This document shows, piece after piece, positions 20,617-30,250 of a stretch of 64,000 nucleotides of DNA. Position 1 is the first letter of the stretch. Every line of letters starts with the position of its first letter. Source of the stretch: Rubrivivax gelatinosus (lineage in GTDB: Bacteria; Pseudomonadota; Gammaproteobacteria; Burkholderiales; Burkholderiaceae_C); NCBI RefSeq assembly GCF_004340905.1, contig NZ_SLXD01000004.1, positions 62,001 through 126,000 on the forward strand, read 5' to 3'. The notes under the pieces are model-generated. The model was not told where the DNA came from, ran no database searches, and saw only the letters and a list, made by a program, of their open reading frames with translations. Position numbers and translations under genes: made by a program.

Positions 20617-23273
20617 TGCTGGGCCTCCAGCGCGCGGCCGAGCACCTCGCGCACGTCGTCGCTGAGGTCGGGCTTGGCGGCCACGCGCGCCAGCGCCTCG
20701 CGCGCGGCGCTGCGGTAGGGCTCGGCCAGCGCCGTCCAGCGGTCCATCACACGCGCCAGGCGCGCGGCCAGCTGCGGGTTGATCGGGTCGATCTCCAGCA
20801 GGCGCTCGGCCCAGAACACGTAGCCGGCGGCGTCGGCGCGGTGGAAGGCGGCGGGGTTGTTCATGCACAGCTGGAAGATCAGGCTGCGCGCGCGGTTCGG
20901 GTTCTTCAGCGAGAAGTCCGGGTGCTTGAGCAGCGCCTTGGCGCGTGCGAACGAGCGGCCGGCACCGGCGCCCACCGGCTCGCTGGCCTGGCCCTGCAGC
21001 GCGAACCACTTGTCGACGACCAGCGGCTCGCCGGCGGCGATGGCGTGGAAACGCTCCAGCGCCGGCTCGGCCAGCTCGGAGTGCGAGTGCACCAGCGCGG
21101 CCAGCGCGCCGAGGCGGTCGGTCATGTTGCTGGCGTCCTTGACACGCTGGTAGGCGCGGCCCGGCCACACCGGGTTGCCGCTGCGCACCGCGTGCAGGCA
21201 CAGCATGGCCAGCGCGAGGTTGGCGAGCGCGCGGCGGCCGGCCTGCGCCGGCGTCGGCGCGTAGCCTTCGTGCACCAGGTTGGCCTCGAAGGCCTCGGCC
21301 CAGTCGGCGTGCAGCGCGCTGGCCAGCTGTTCGCGGAAATGCTCGCGCACGGCGTGGATGCGCTGCGGGTCGAACGTGGCGAGCTGCTCGGCGACATAGC
21401 CTTCGCTGGGCAGCGTCAGCACCAGGTCCTTGAACGCCGGGTCGAGTGCCGGGTCGCGCAGCACGCGGCGCATCGCCTCGACGAAGGGCTCGTCCAGCGT
21501 CACCGGCGCCGTCTCTGCGACCGCCGCCAGCAGGCGCGCCAGCGCCAGGCGCTGGCCGGCTTCCCAGCGGTTGAAGGCGTCGCTGTCGTGCGCCAGCAGC
21601 GTCAGCAGCTCGGCGTCGCCGAGGCCGTCGTCCAGGATCACCGGGGCGCTGAAGCCGCGCAGCAGCGACGGCACCGGCTCGGCGTCGACGTCCTCGAAGA
21701 CGAACTGCTGCTCGGCGCCGTCCAGCACCAGCAGGCGCTCGGCGGCCAGCGTGCGGCCGTCGCGGCCCAGCAGCGCGGCCAGCACCGGGATCACGAAAGG
21801 CTGCTTGGTCGGCTGGCCGGGCGAGGGCAGGGCGGTCTGGGTGAGCGTCAGCGTGTAGCGGCGCGCTTCGGCGTCCCAGGCGCCACGCGCCTTCAGGCGC
21901 GGCGTGCCGGCCTGCGCGTACCAGCGCTTGAAGGTTTCCAGCCGCGTGGCGAGCTCGCTGCCCGGGTTGGCGTCGGCGATCGCCTGGGCGAAGTCGTCGC
22001 AGGTCACGGCCTGGCCGTCGTGGCGCTCGAAGTACAGCGTGATGCCGCGCGCGAAGCCTTCACGGCCGACCAGCGTCTGCATCATGCGCACGACCTCGGC
22101 ACCCTTCTCGTAGACGGTCGGGGTGTAGAAGTTGTCGATCGCGGCGTAGCTGTCCGGGCGCACCGGGTGGGCCATCGCGCCGGCGTCCTCGGGGAACTGG
22201 CTGGCGCGCAGCGAGCGCACGTCCTCGATGCGCTTGACCGCGCGGGCCGACGCGCCGCCGGCCATGTCCATCGAGAACTCCTGGTCGCGGAAGACCGTCA
22301 GGCCTTCCTTCAGCGACAGCTGGAACCAGTCGCGGCAGGTGATGCGGTTGCCGGTCCAGTTGTGGAAGTACTCGTGGCCGACGACGCTCTCGATGCCGGC
22401 GAAGTCGACGTCGGTGGCGGTGGCGGGGCTGGCCAGAACGTACTTCGTGTTGAAGATGTTCAGGCCCTTGTTCTCCATCGCGCCCATGTTGAAGTCCTCG
22501 ACCGCGACGATCATGAAGCGTTCGAGGTCCAGCGGCAGGCCGAAGCGGGCTTCGTCCCAGACCACCGAGGCCACCAGCGAGGCCATCGCGTGCTCGGTCT
22601 TGCCGAGGTCGCCGCGGCGCACGAAGACCTGCAGCAGGTGCTCCTTGCCGGCGCGGGTGCGGATCTTCTGCTCGCGGCAGACGAGGTCGGCGGCGACCAG
22701 CGCGAACAGGTAGCTGGGCTTCGGGAACGGGTCGTGCCAGACGGCGAAGTGGCGGCCGTTGTCCAGCTCGCCCTGCTCGACGAGGTTGCCGTTGGACAGC
22801 AGCACCGGGTACTTGGCCTTGTCGGCGCGCAGCGTCACCGTGTAGACCGCCATCACGTCGGGGCGGTCGAGGAAGTAGGTGATGCGGCGGAAGCCCTCGG
22901 CCTCGCACTGCGTGAAGAAGCCGCCGCCCGAGGTGTACAGGCCCGACAGCTGGGTGTTCTTCTCCGGGCTGCAGGTGTTGCGGATCTCGAGCACGAACTG
23001 CTCGCCCGCCGGCGGGTTGTCGATGACCAGCAGCTTGTCCTCGTGGCGGAACGAGACGCTCTCGCCGGCGGCCATCACGCGCAGCACGGTGATGTCCTCG
23101 CCGTGCAGCTTCAGCGCCTGCGGCTCGGCGGCCGGGTTGCGCTCGATGTGCAGCTTGCTCGAGACGATGGTCTTGACGGGGTCCAGGTCGAAACACAGCT
23201 CGACCTTGCGGATCCAGTACGCCGGGGCGGCGTAGTCCTGGCGGTGCACGACGATGGCGGGGCCTTCACGCAT
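20613..23273 (-). CDS. pepN: Aminopeptidase N
   Basis: An 886-residue M1-family zinc aminopeptidase that trims N-terminal residues from peptides in the cytoplasm. The exopeptidase motif GAMENKGL and zinc site HEYFHNW (His300, Glu301, His304), with the third ligand Glu in [15 protein letters not shown], are present. The C-terminal alpha-solenoid runs to the end. ATG 23273 gives the standard [14 protein letters not shown] start and overlaps the HAD stop by eight bases. The length is normal. Confidence 0.96.
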   Translation of the reverse strand: MREGPAIVVHRQDYAAPAYWIRKVELCFDLDPVKTIVSSKLHIERNPAAEPQALKLHGEDITVLRVMAAGESVSFRHEDKLLVIDNPPAGEQFVLEIRNTCSPEKNTQLSGLYTSGGGFFTQCEAEGFRRITYFLDRPDVMAVYTVTLRADKAKYPVLLSNGNLVEQGELDNGRHFAVWHDPFPKPSYLFALVAADLVCREQKIRTRAGKEHLLQVFVRRGDLGKTEHAMASLVASVVWDEARFGLPLDLERFMIVAVEDFNMGAMENKGLNIFNTKYVLASPATATDVDFAGIESVVGHEYFHNWTGNRITCRDWFQLSLKEGLTVFRDQEFSMDMAGGASARAVKRIEDVRSLRASQFPEDAGAMAHPVRPDSYAAIDNFYTPTVYEKGAEVVRMMQTLVGREGFARGITLYFERHDGQAVTCDDFAQAIADANPGSELATRLETFKRWYAQAGTPRLKARGAWDAEARRYTLTLTQTALPSPGQPTKQPFVIPVLAALLGRDGRTLAAERLLVLDGAEQQFVFEDVDAEPVPSLLRGFSAPVILDDGLGDAELLTLLAHDSDAFNRWEAGQRLALARLLAAVAETAPVTLDEPFVEAMRRVLRDPALDPAFKDLVLTLPSEGYVAEQLATFDPQRIHAVREHFREQLASALHADWAEAFEANLVHEGYAPTPAQAGRRALANLALAMLCLHAVRSGNPVWPGRAYQRVKDASNMTDRLGALAALVHSHSELAEPALERFHAIAAGEPLVVDKWFALQGQASEPVGAGAGRSFARAKALLKHPDFSLKNPNRARSLIFQLCMNNPAAFHRADAAGYVFWAERLLEIDPINPQLAARLARVMDRWTALAEPYRSAAREALARVAAKPDLSDDVREVLGRALEAQQ

Positions 23274-23946
23274 GGCGGGGTTCTCGCGGGATGAAAGTGG
23301 TCGGGTCGACGCCAACGAAATCGGGGATCGTGGCGAGGAGGTTCGGATAGCCGTCGAAAGCGCTCGGCGGCAGGGTGGTGGCCAGCGCCACGGCGTCCAT
23401 GCCGGCGCGGCGCGCGGCTTCGACGCCCAGCGGCGCGTCCTCGAAGACGAGGCAGTCGGCCGCGGCGACGCCCAGGCGCCGCGCGGCTTCGACGAAGATG
23501 TCGGGGTGCGGCTTGCCGCGCAGCCCGTCGGCGGGGCTGGCGACGGTGTCGACGAGGCGGTCCAGGCCGAAGCGCTCGAAGACGATCTGCAGGTTGGCCG
23601 CCGGCGACGCGGTGCAGACGGCGAGCTTGAAGCCCGCCGCCCGCGCCTGCTGCAGGAAGGCCTGGGCGCCGGCGATGTACTGCAGCGCGCCGGCCGCGGC
23701 TTCGCGGTACAGCGCCTCCTTGCGCTCGGCCAGCGCCGCGCGTTCGGCCGCCGGCATCGCCGGGAACAGGCCCAGCAGGACCTCGTCGTTGGCGCGGCCG
23801 GCCGTCTGCTCGAAGAAGCGGGCGTCGTCGAAGGGCAGGCCCAGCTCGGCGTGCCAGCGGCCCCAGGCCTGCTGGTGGATCGGCATGCTGTCGATCAGCG
23901 TGCCGTCCATGTCCAGCAGCAGCGCGGCGTGGCGGCGCGCCGGCAT
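23266..23946 (-). CDS. HAD-superfamily phosphatase (beta-phosphoglucomutase-like)
   Basis: A 226-residue HAD hydrolase. Motif I is LLLDMDGTLIDS (Asp12 nucleophile, Asp14 acid), motif II CTASPAANL, motif III lysine in GLRGKPHPDIF and motif IV FEDAPLGVEAARRAG. The helical cap type and sequence suggest small sugar-phosphate or 2-phosphoglycolate-like substrates. ATG 23946 overlaps the prfB stop by one base (TAATG). The substrate is not determinable here. Confidence 0.88.
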   Translation of the reverse strand: MPARRHAALLLDMDGTLIDSMPIHQQAWGRWHAELGLPFDDARFFEQTAGRANDEVLLGLFPAMPAAERAALAERKEALYREAAAGALQYIAGAQAFLQQARAAGFKLAVCTASPAANLQIVFERFGLDRLVDTVASPADGLRGKPHPDIFVEAARRLGVAAADCLVFEDAPLGVEAARRAGMDAVALATTLPPSAFDGYPNLLATIPDFVGVDPTTFIPREPRHA

Positions 23947-25050
23947 TACAGGCCCTGCTTCAGGCTGGCCTCGATGAACGGGTCGAGGTCGCCGTCGAGG
24001 ACCTTCTGCGTGTTGCTGATCTCCACGCCGGTGCGCAGGTCCTTGATGCGGCTCTGGTCGAGCACGTAGCTGCGGATCTGGTGGCCCCAGCCGACGTCGG
24101 TCTTGCTGTCCTCGAGCTTCTGCTGCGCTTCCATCTGCTTGCGCATCTCGTGCTCGTAGAGCCGGCTGCGCAGCATCGCCCAGGCCTCGTCGCGGTTGCG
24201 GTGCTGCGAACGGTCGTTCTGGCACTGCACGACGATGCCGGTCGGGATGTGCGTCAGGCGCACCGCCGAGTCGGTCTTGTTGATGTGCTGACCGCCGGCG
24301 CCCGAGGCGCGGAAGGTGTCGGTGCGCACGTCCGCCGGGTTGATGTCGATCTCGATCGAGTCGTCGACCTCGGGGTAGACGAAGAGGCTGGCGAAGCTGG
24401 TGTGGCGCCCGCCCGCGGAGTCGAACGGGCTCTTGCGCACCAGGCGGTGCACGCCGGTCTCGGTGCGCAGGTGGCCGAAGGCGTAGTCGCCTTCGATCTT
24501 CAGCGTCGCGCTGCGGATGCCGGCGACGTCGCCCTCGGTCTCTTCCATGACCTCGGCCTTGAAGCCCTTCTTCTCGCAGTACTTCAGGTACTGGCGCAGC
24601 AGCATGCTGGCCCAGTCGCAGGCCTCGGTGCCGCCGGCGCCGGCCTGGATGTCGATGAAGCAGTTGCTCGGGTCCGCCGGGTTGGCGAACATGCGGCGGA
24701 ATTCCAGCCGCTCGACCGTCTCGCGCAGCGCGTGCGCCTCGGCCTCGATCGCGGCGAGACCGTCGAAGTCCTCGTCGGCCTTCGACATCTCGTAGAGCTC
24801 GAGGTTGTCGGAGAGGTTGCCGGCGAGGTGGTCGATCGTGCCGACGACGTCTTCCAGCGACTTCTTCTCGCGGCCCAGTTCCTGGGCGCGTTTGGGTTCG
24901 TTCCAGACGCTGGGGTTCTCCAGCGCGGCATTGACTTCGTTCAGCCGCAGAGCTTTGCGGTCGTAGTCAAAGATACCCCCGGAGCTGCTCGGTGCGGGCA
25001 CTCAGGTCGGCGAGCAGCGTGCCGATCGAGTTGATGTGTTCGATGTCCAT
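23946..25050 (-). CDS. prfB: Peptide chain release factor 2 (with +1 programmed frameshift)
   Basis: RF2 of 367 residues made from two frames. Frame 1 starts ATG 25050 ([27 protein letters not shown]) and hits TGA at 24969-24967. Frame 2 continues as [13 protein letters not shown] to TAA at 23946. The GGQ peptidyl-hydrolysis motif is in [15 protein letters not shown], and the stop-codon-reading loop precedes it. RF2 recognises UGA/UAA and the in-frame UGA makes expression self-regulating. It is the first gene of a coupled four-gene operon. Confidence 0.96.
24967..24983 (-). promoter_or_regulatory. prfB programmed frameshift site
   Basis: On the minus strand the sequence reads CGGGGGTATCTTTGAC. 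This is a Shine-Dalgarno-like GGGGG, then CTT at the P site followed by the UGA stop and C. It is the conserved RF2 autoregulatory signal: slow termination at UGAC with slippage of CUU to UUU shifts the ribosome +1. Confidence 0.95.
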
Positions 25051-25139
25051 GTGTCTTCTTGGGTTTGGCGCCGCGGGGGCGCAAACCGTCATTTTCTCAT
25101 GCCGATGTGCCTCGGCGCGCATCGGGATGTGCCTGGGGC

Positions 25140-26057
25140 TCAGCCGAGGAACGACGCCAGGCGCCGCGCCAGCGCCTCGGGCTGGTCGTGGTGGACCATG
25201 TGGCCGCAGGGGGCCAGGCGCTCGCGCTCGACGCAGGGCACGACGCCCAGGCGCGACTCGAAGTCCTCGCGCGGGTAGCGGTGGCCCCACCAGGTCTCGA
25301 ACTCGCCGCGGTCGCCTTCGACGAAGAGCAGCGGTGCGGCGATGCGCCGCCAGGTCGCGACGGCCTCCTCGCGCCGGTACAGCACCGGGTTGACGCGTTT
25401 GTGCGCCGGGTCGGCGAGCAGCCGCCGGCAGCCCTCGGGCGTGGGTGCCGACCACTGCGTCGCCAGCCAGGCCGCCTTGTCGGCCGCGAGCAGCGGGTTG
25501 TTCTTCCTCAGCCTCGCGGCGACCTCGGCGCAGTTGGCGTAGTCGCGCAGCACCGGCGCCGTCTTCAGCTCGTCGAGCCACTGCACGAGCCGCGCCGGCG
25601 CGTCGTCGGGCGCGGTGGCCGGCAGGCCGTAGCCTTCCAGGTTGACCAGCCGCCGCACGCGCTGCGGGCGCAGCGCGGCGTAGCTCATCACGACATTGCC
25701 GCCCATGCTGTGGCCCAGCAGGTCGACGTCGCCGTCGGGCACCAGCGCGTCGAGCAGCGCGTCCAGGTCGGCCAGGTAGTCGGGGAACCAGTAGGCGTCG
25801 GTCGGCGGCGCCGCGGTCAGGCCGAAGCCGCGCCAGTCGGGCGCGAAGACCTGGCGTTCGAAACCCTCGGCCTCGGCCAGCGCGTCGACCAGGAACTGGA
25901 ACGAGGCGCCGCAGTCCATCCAGCCGTGCAGCAGCACCAGCGGCCGGGTGCCGGCCGGTGCGGCCTCGCCCCAGCGGCGCAGGTGGTAGCGCAGGCCGCG
26001 CAGCGCGACGGTCTGGGCGGCGGGCGTGCGCCGCGGCGTGTAGGTGGGGTCGTCCAT
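25140..26057 (-). CDS. Alpha/beta-fold hydrolase
   Basis: A 305-residue hydrolase. The oxyanion HG motif is LVLLHGWMDCG, the nucleophile elbow LLGHSMGGN with Ser117, and the catalytic histidine is in APCGHMVHHDQPE near the C-terminus; an acid is likely in FVEGDRGEFE. ATG 26057 follows the divergent promoter region shared with the GNAT gene on the other strand. It is an esterase or C-C hydrolase type; the substrate is unknown. Confidence 0.88.
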   Translation of the reverse strand: MDDPTYTPRRTPAAQTVALRGLRYHLRRWGEAAPAGTRPLVLLHGWMDCGASFQFLVDALAEAEGFERQVFAPDWRGFGLTAAPPTDAYWFPDYLADLDALLDALVPDGDVDLLGHSMGGNVVMSYAALRPQRVRRLVNLEGYGLPATAPDDAPARLVQWLDELKTAPVLRDYANCAEVAARLRKNNPLLAADKAAWLATQWSAPTPEGCRRLLADPAHKRVNPVLYRREEAVATWRRIAAPLLFVEGDRGEFETWWGHRYPREDFESRLGVVPCVERERLAPCGHMVHHDQPEALARRLASFLG

Positions 26058-26117
26058 CGGCACCGATGCTAGGCGCCGCGCGGCGGCCGTGCCGGTCCTG
26101 CACGCGACAATGCCGCC

Positions 26118-26603
26118 ATGGACACGCCCGCCTTCTCCCTGCGCCCGGCCGAGCGGCGCGACCTGCCGGCCATCGTCGGCCTGATCCGCGAACTCGCCGA
26201 GTTCGAAAAGCTTTCGCACCTCTGCCAGGCCACGCCCGAGGCGCTGGAGCCGCATCTGTTCGGCGAACGCCCGGTGGCCGAGGCGGTCGTCGCCGAAGGC
26301 GGCGGCGCGGTGATCGGCTTCGCGCTGTTTTTCACCAACTTCTCGACCTTCATGGCGCGGCCCGGCCTGTACCTGGAGGACCTGTACGTGCAGCCGGCCT
26401 GGCGCGGCCACGGCATCGGCGAGGCGCTGCTGGCGCACCTGGGCGCGCTGGCGGTCGAACGCGGCTGCGGCCGCTTCGAGTGGAGCGTGCTCGACTGGAA
26501 CGAGAACGCGATCGGCTTTTATCGCCGCATGGGCGCGACGGTGCTGCCCGACTGGCGCATCTGCCGCGTCAGCGGCGAGGCGCTGCAGCGTTTCGCGCGC
26601 TGA
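26118..26603 (+). CDS. GNAT family N-acetyltransferase (diamine acetyltransferase-like)
   Basis: A 161-residue acetyltransferase. Motif A is YLEDLYVQPAWRGHGIGEALLAHLG and motif B is EWSVLDWNENAIGFYRRMGATVL, the pattern of spermidine/diamine acetyltransferase-like members. Its stop abuts the convergent HD-GYP-like gene with no gap. It is divergent from the alpha/beta hydrolase across about 60 bases. The substrate is not certain. Confidence 0.88.
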   Translation: MDTPAFSLRPAERRDLPAIVGLIRELAEFEKLSHLCQATPEALEPHLFGERPVAEAVVAEGGGAVIGFALFFTNFSTFMARPGLYLEDLYVQPAWRGHGIGEALLAHLGALAVERGCGRFEWSVLDWNENAIGFYRRMGATVLPDWRICRVSGEALQRFAR

Positions 26604-27725
26604 TCAGGCCAGCGCCAGCTGCATCAGCTCGTCGGCCGTGAACTCGCGGCCGAAGGCGTGGTCGCCGACGACGCCGGAGACCGTGTGCACACGTTCGGCG
26701 GTGTCCACACGCTGCGGCGCCGGCAGCGGTCGGCCGCCGGCGCCGATCAGGCAGGCGACGATCGGCGTGGCCACCGTCGGCCCGCGGCCGACGACGACAC
26801 CCAGCGCGCCCGAGACCAGGCGCACGAAACAGCCCGGCGGGTAGATGCCGAACTCCTTGACCAGCGCCGCGGTCATCGGGTGTCCCGGGTCCTGCATGAA
26901 CATCTGCCGTCCGGCGACGTCGGCGGCCAGCGCGCCGCGGTGGCCGCGCGCGGCGAGCTTGGCGGTGTAGGTGTCCACGCGCCGCACCAGCGACGCGATC
27001 TCGCCCACGTCGCTGGTGCCGGTCGGGTAGCCGCTGCCGTCTTCGTTCTCGTGGTGGCGTTCGACGGCGATCAGCCAGTCGCGGTCGGCGATGCCGGCCT
27101 GCTCCAGCATCTCGCGCCCGAGATGCGGATGGCGCAGCACGGCGGCGTGCTGCTCCGGCGTCAGCGGCGTGCGTTGCTCGGCCAGTTCGCCCTGCAGCGC
27201 CAGCATCGCCAGGTTCATCGTCAGCGCCACCTTGAAGCAGCGCTCGATCGCCTCGGCGTCCCAGTGCAGCCGGCGTGCGATCAGGTAGGCGGTGATCGCC
27301 GCGCCCACCGAGCGCCGCGCGCCATAGGCCGCACGCTCGCCGCCTTCCTGGCGCAGCACCTGGAAGATCGCCAGGTCGGGGTCGCGTTCGATCAGCGCCA
27401 GCACCGGTTGCGCGGCGTTGTCCAGCGCGTCGCGAAAGCCCGGTGCAGGCGAGGCCTGCAGCACCTCGGCGACGCGGCTCAGCCCCTCACGCCAGAAGGC
27501 CGGGAGCTGTTCGCGCGGCAGCTGCGCCAGGCGCTCGCGGTCGCCCAGCAGTTCGGCGAGGTCGACGAGCGCGCCCCGGTCGAGCAGGGCCTGCAGCTGT
27601 CCGGCGGTCGCAACACGATGGCCGCGCGCCAGCAGCAGCGTGCTGTCGGCGTTGCGCACGTTGAACGGCAGTGGCTGGCCGACCTGGATGCGATGGGCGA
27701 CGGCGGCAAGAGCGGTGTAGGACAT
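26604..27725 (-). CDS. Degenerate HD-GYP domain protein
   Basis: A 373-residue cytosolic protein with an HD-GYP-like core. The HHExxDGxGYP motif is retained as VERHHENEDGSGYPTG and HP..G as RHPHLGREMLEQAG. Where HDIGK should stand I read KVALTMNLAMLAL, without His-Asp. The terminal metal motif also reads LVRRVDTYTAKLA. Active HD-GYP proteins hydrolyse cyclic di-GMP; loss of the HD pair suggests a binding or regulatory role instead. The last 100 residues form a small separate domain. Confidence 0.8.
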   Translation of the reverse strand: MSYTALAAVAHRIQVGQPLPFNVRNADSTLLLARGHRVATAGQLQALLDRGALVDLAELLGDRERLAQLPREQLPAFWREGLSRVAEVLQASPAPGFRDALDNAAQPVLALIERDPDLAIFQVLRQEGGERAAYGARRSVGAAITAYLIARRLHWDAEAIERCFKVALTMNLAMLALQGELAEQRTPLTPEQHAAVLRHPHLGREMLEQAGIADRDWLIAVERHHENEDGSGYPTGTSDVGEIASLVRRVDTYTAKLAARGHRGALAADVAGRQMFMQDPGHPMTAALVKEFGIYPPGCFVRLVSGALGVVVGRGPTVATPIVACLIGAGGRPLPAPQRVDTAERVHTVSGVVGDHAFGREFTADELMQLALA

Positions 27726-27868
27726 GTCGGTCCGGTGTGTTCTTCGGCCGTGGCGCTGACGAACGCCTGGCCTGCTCTCGTGGCATTTCGGCGCCCTGGC
27801 GTCGAACTTGAAGGTTCTCGGTGTTGGACCGGGTTCGCGCCCGGGGGATGCGCTCCTAAGCTGGGGCG

Positions 27869-29584
27869 ATGCACCACACCGTCCCGATGGATTCCATCGA
27901 TTCCTACGATTTGCTGCACCGTGCCTGGCGCTGGCAGGTGCCCGAGGAACTCAACCTCGCCGAACTCTGCTGCACACGCTGGGCCGCCAGCGGCCGCAAC
28001 GCGCTGCGCTGGGAAGACGAAGCTGGCGCCTCGGGCATGCTGGCTTACGCCGAACTCGAGACCCAGGCGCGCGCCTTCGCGGCCGGCTTGGCCGCACGCG
28101 GCGTTGGCCGCGGCGACCGCGTCGCCATCGTGCTCGCCCAGCGCCCCGAGACCGCCGTCGCGCAGATGGGCGTGGCGATGCTGGGCGCGGTGGCGATGCC
28201 GTTGTCGGTGCTGTTCGGCCCCGATGCGCTGGTCTGGCGCCTGGCCGACAGCGGCGCGCGTGTGGCGGTGGCCGACGAGGCGACGCTGGCCCACCTGCTG
28301 CGCCTGCGCGACGAGTGCCCGGCGCTGGAGCTGATCGTCGGTGTCGGCCCGGCCGAAGGTGATGCCGACTGCGGCTGGCGCGCGCTGCTGGCCGGCGGCG
28401 CGGCCGGCTTCGAGCCCGCACGCACGCGCGCCGACGACGCCGCGGTGCTGATCTACACCAGCGGCACCACCGGCCCGCCCAAGGGCGCGCTGATCCCGCA
28501 CCGGGCCCTGCTGGGCAACCTGCCGGGTTTCGTCTGCAGCCAGAACGGCTTCCAGGGCGAGGCGGTGTTCTGGAGTCCGGCCGACTGGGCCTGGACCGGC
28601 GGGCTGATGGACGCGCTGCTGCCGACGCTGTATTTCGGCCGCGAGATCGTCGCCTTCCGCGGGCGTTTCCAGCCCGAGCGTGCCTTCGAGCTGATGCAGC
28701 GCCACGGCGTCACGCACACCTTCCTGTTCCCGACGGCGCTGAAGGCGATGATGAAGGCGGTGCCGGCGCCACGCGAGCGCTACGTGCTGAAGCTCGACGC
28801 CGTGATGAGCGCCGGCGAAGCCGTCGGCGACGCCGTCTTCGCCTGGTGCCGCGACGCACTGGGCGTGCCGGTCAACGAGATGTTCGGCCAGACGGAGATG
28901 AACTACATCGTCGGCAACTGCGCGCGCGGCGTCGACGAGGCCGGCCGCGCCGTGCCCGGCTGGCCGGCGCGCCCCGGCAGCATGGGCCGCGCCTACCCGG
29001 GCCACCGCGTCGCCGTCATCGACGACGAAGGCCGCGAGTGTCCGCCCGGCGTGCCCGGCGACGTCGCGCTGCACCGGCTGGACCGCCACGGCGACCCGGA
29101 CCCGATCTTCTTCCTCGGCTACTGGCGCAACGACGCCGCGACACGCGCCAAGTACACCGGCGACCCGGCCTCGAGCTGGTGCCGCACCGGCGACACCGCG
29201 GTGATGGATGCCGACGGCTACCTCTGGTACCAGGGCCGCAGCGACGACGTCTTCAAGGCCGCCGGCTACCGCATCGGCCCGAGCGAGATCGAGAACTGCC
29301 TGGTCAAGCACCCCGCGGTGGCCAACGCCGCGGTGGTGCCCAAACCCGACGCCGAACGTGGTGCGCTGGTCAAGGCCTACGTCGTGCTGGCGCCCGGCGT
29401 GCACGGCGACGAGGCGCTGGTCGGCGAACTGCAGCAGCACGTGCGCGAGCGCCTCGCGCCCTACGAGTACCCGAAGGAGATCGAGTTCATCGACACGCTG
29501 CCGATGACGACCACCGGCAAGGTGCAGCGCCGCGTGCTGCGGCTGCGGGAGGAGGAGCGCGCGCGGCAGCTCGGCGGCGTCTAG
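27869..29584 (+). CDS. AMP-dependent acyl-CoA synthetase (medium-chain/ACSM-like)
   Basis: A 571-residue adenylate-forming ligase. The P-loop is LIYTSGTTGPPKGALIPHR (about residues 193-211). The A5 region reads NEMFGQTEMNYIVGN, the A8 hinge YQGRSDDVFKAAGYRIGPSEIE, and the A10 lysine lies in PMTTTGKVQRRVLR. It activates a carboxylic acid to its CoA ester. It resembles acetyl/propionyl/medium-chain branches and is distinct from the acs gene in this window. Its stop shares CTAG with the convergent gene. Confidence 0.9.
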   Translation: MHHTVPMDSIDSYDLLHRAWRWQVPEELNLAELCCTRWAASGRNALRWEDEAGASGMLAYAELETQARAFAAGLAARGVGRGDRVAIVLAQRPETAVAQMGVAMLGAVAMPLSVLFGPDALVWRLADSGARVAVADEATLAHLLRLRDECPALELIVGVGPAEGDADCGWRALLAGGAAGFEPARTRADDAAVLIYTSGTTGPPKGALIPHRALLGNLPGFVCSQNGFQGEAVFWSPADWAWTGGLMDALLPTLYFGREIVAFRGRFQPERAFELMQRHGVTHTFLFPTALKAMMKAVPAPRERYVLKLDAVMSAGEAVGDAVFAWCRDALGVPVNEMFGQTEMNYIVGNCARGVDEAGRAVPGWPARPGSMGRAYPGHRVAVIDDEGRECPPGVPGDVALHRLDRHGDPDPIFFLGYWRNDAATRAKYTGDPASSWCRTGDTAVMDADGYLWYQGRSDDVFKAAGYRIGPSEIENCLVKHPAVANAAVVPKPDAERGALVKAYVVLAPGVHGDEALVGELQQHVRERLAPYEYPKEIEFIDTLPMTTTGKVQRRVLRLREEERARQLGGV

Positions 29585-30189
29585 CAGCGCCCGGCCAGCT
29601 TGGGTGCCATGCGGGATGCCTGGTTGAACGGGTCGAGCACGGTGGCCTGCGAGTCCTTGACGATGATGCATTCGAAGCCGCGGCGGTAACGCCGGCTGCC
29701 GTCGGGCAGCAGCTCTTCGGTCCAGTCCTTCTCCAGCGTCTTCGCGATGCGCGCCTCCAGGCTCAGGTGCTGGGTGTTGGCGCGCGGGTCGTCCAGCGCC
29801 GGCGGACGTTCGACGCGCGCCGCGGGGCCGCGCGGCAGCGTCAGCTGAAGCGGCGCGGGTTCGGCCGGCCGGGGCGTCGGCGCCACGGCTTCGGCCGCGG
29901 GCAGGGCGGTCGCGGCGGGCGCCTGCAGCGTCGGCGCGGGCCGGGCCGCCGGCCGTGCCTTGGGTGACGGCGCGGCGTCGCGCGGCGGCGTCGCTGCGGG
30001 CTCGAGCAGCAGGCGCAGCCAGGTGACCGATGTGCCCGCCGGGGCCACCAGCCGCTCCGCGGGCGGGGCCAGCTTCAGCAGGCCGGCGACCAGCAGCCCG
30101 TGGGCGGCGAGCGCCAGCGCCAGACCGCGGCGGCGCCGGCTGCGCGCGGGCGCGGCGAAGAGGGGGTGCACGGCGGTGGCGTCGGCCAT
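29581..30189 (-). CDS. Single-pass membrane protein with Ala/Pro-rich linker, function unknown
   Basis: 202 residues. A positively charged N-terminus (SRRRR) is followed by one hydrophobic helix (about residues 23-42), a long Ala/Pro-rich linker (about 60-130) and a compact C-terminal domain ending in FECIIVKDSQATVLDPFNQASRMAPKLAGRC. The topology, a helix plus a Pro-rich spacer plus a periplasmic domain, recalls TonB-like or peptidoglycan-spanning proteins, but I see no TonB signature. It ends in a CTAG shared with the acyl-CoA synthetase stop on the other strand. Confidence 0.65.
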   Translation of the reverse strand: MADATAVHPLFAAPARSRRRRGLALALAAHGLLVAGLLKLAPPAERLVAPAGTSVTWLRLLLEPAATPPRDAAPSPKARPAARPAPTLQAPAATALPAAEAVAPTPRPAEPAPLQLTLPRGPAARVERPPALDDPRANTQHLSLEARIAKTLEKDWTEELLPDGSRRYRRGFECIIVKDSQATVLDPFNQASRMAPKLAGRC

Positions 30190-30250
30190 GGGCGCAGATC
30201 GTAGGGCCCCGCGCCCGGTGCCCGCGACTGGCCTTTGGCACACTTGCGTC

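Noticed and set aside
20616..23294. An 892-codon forward frame
   Set aside because: It is the exact antisense of pepN, which has all M1 peptidase motifs; the forward translation is Gln/Arg/Val-rich with no domains.
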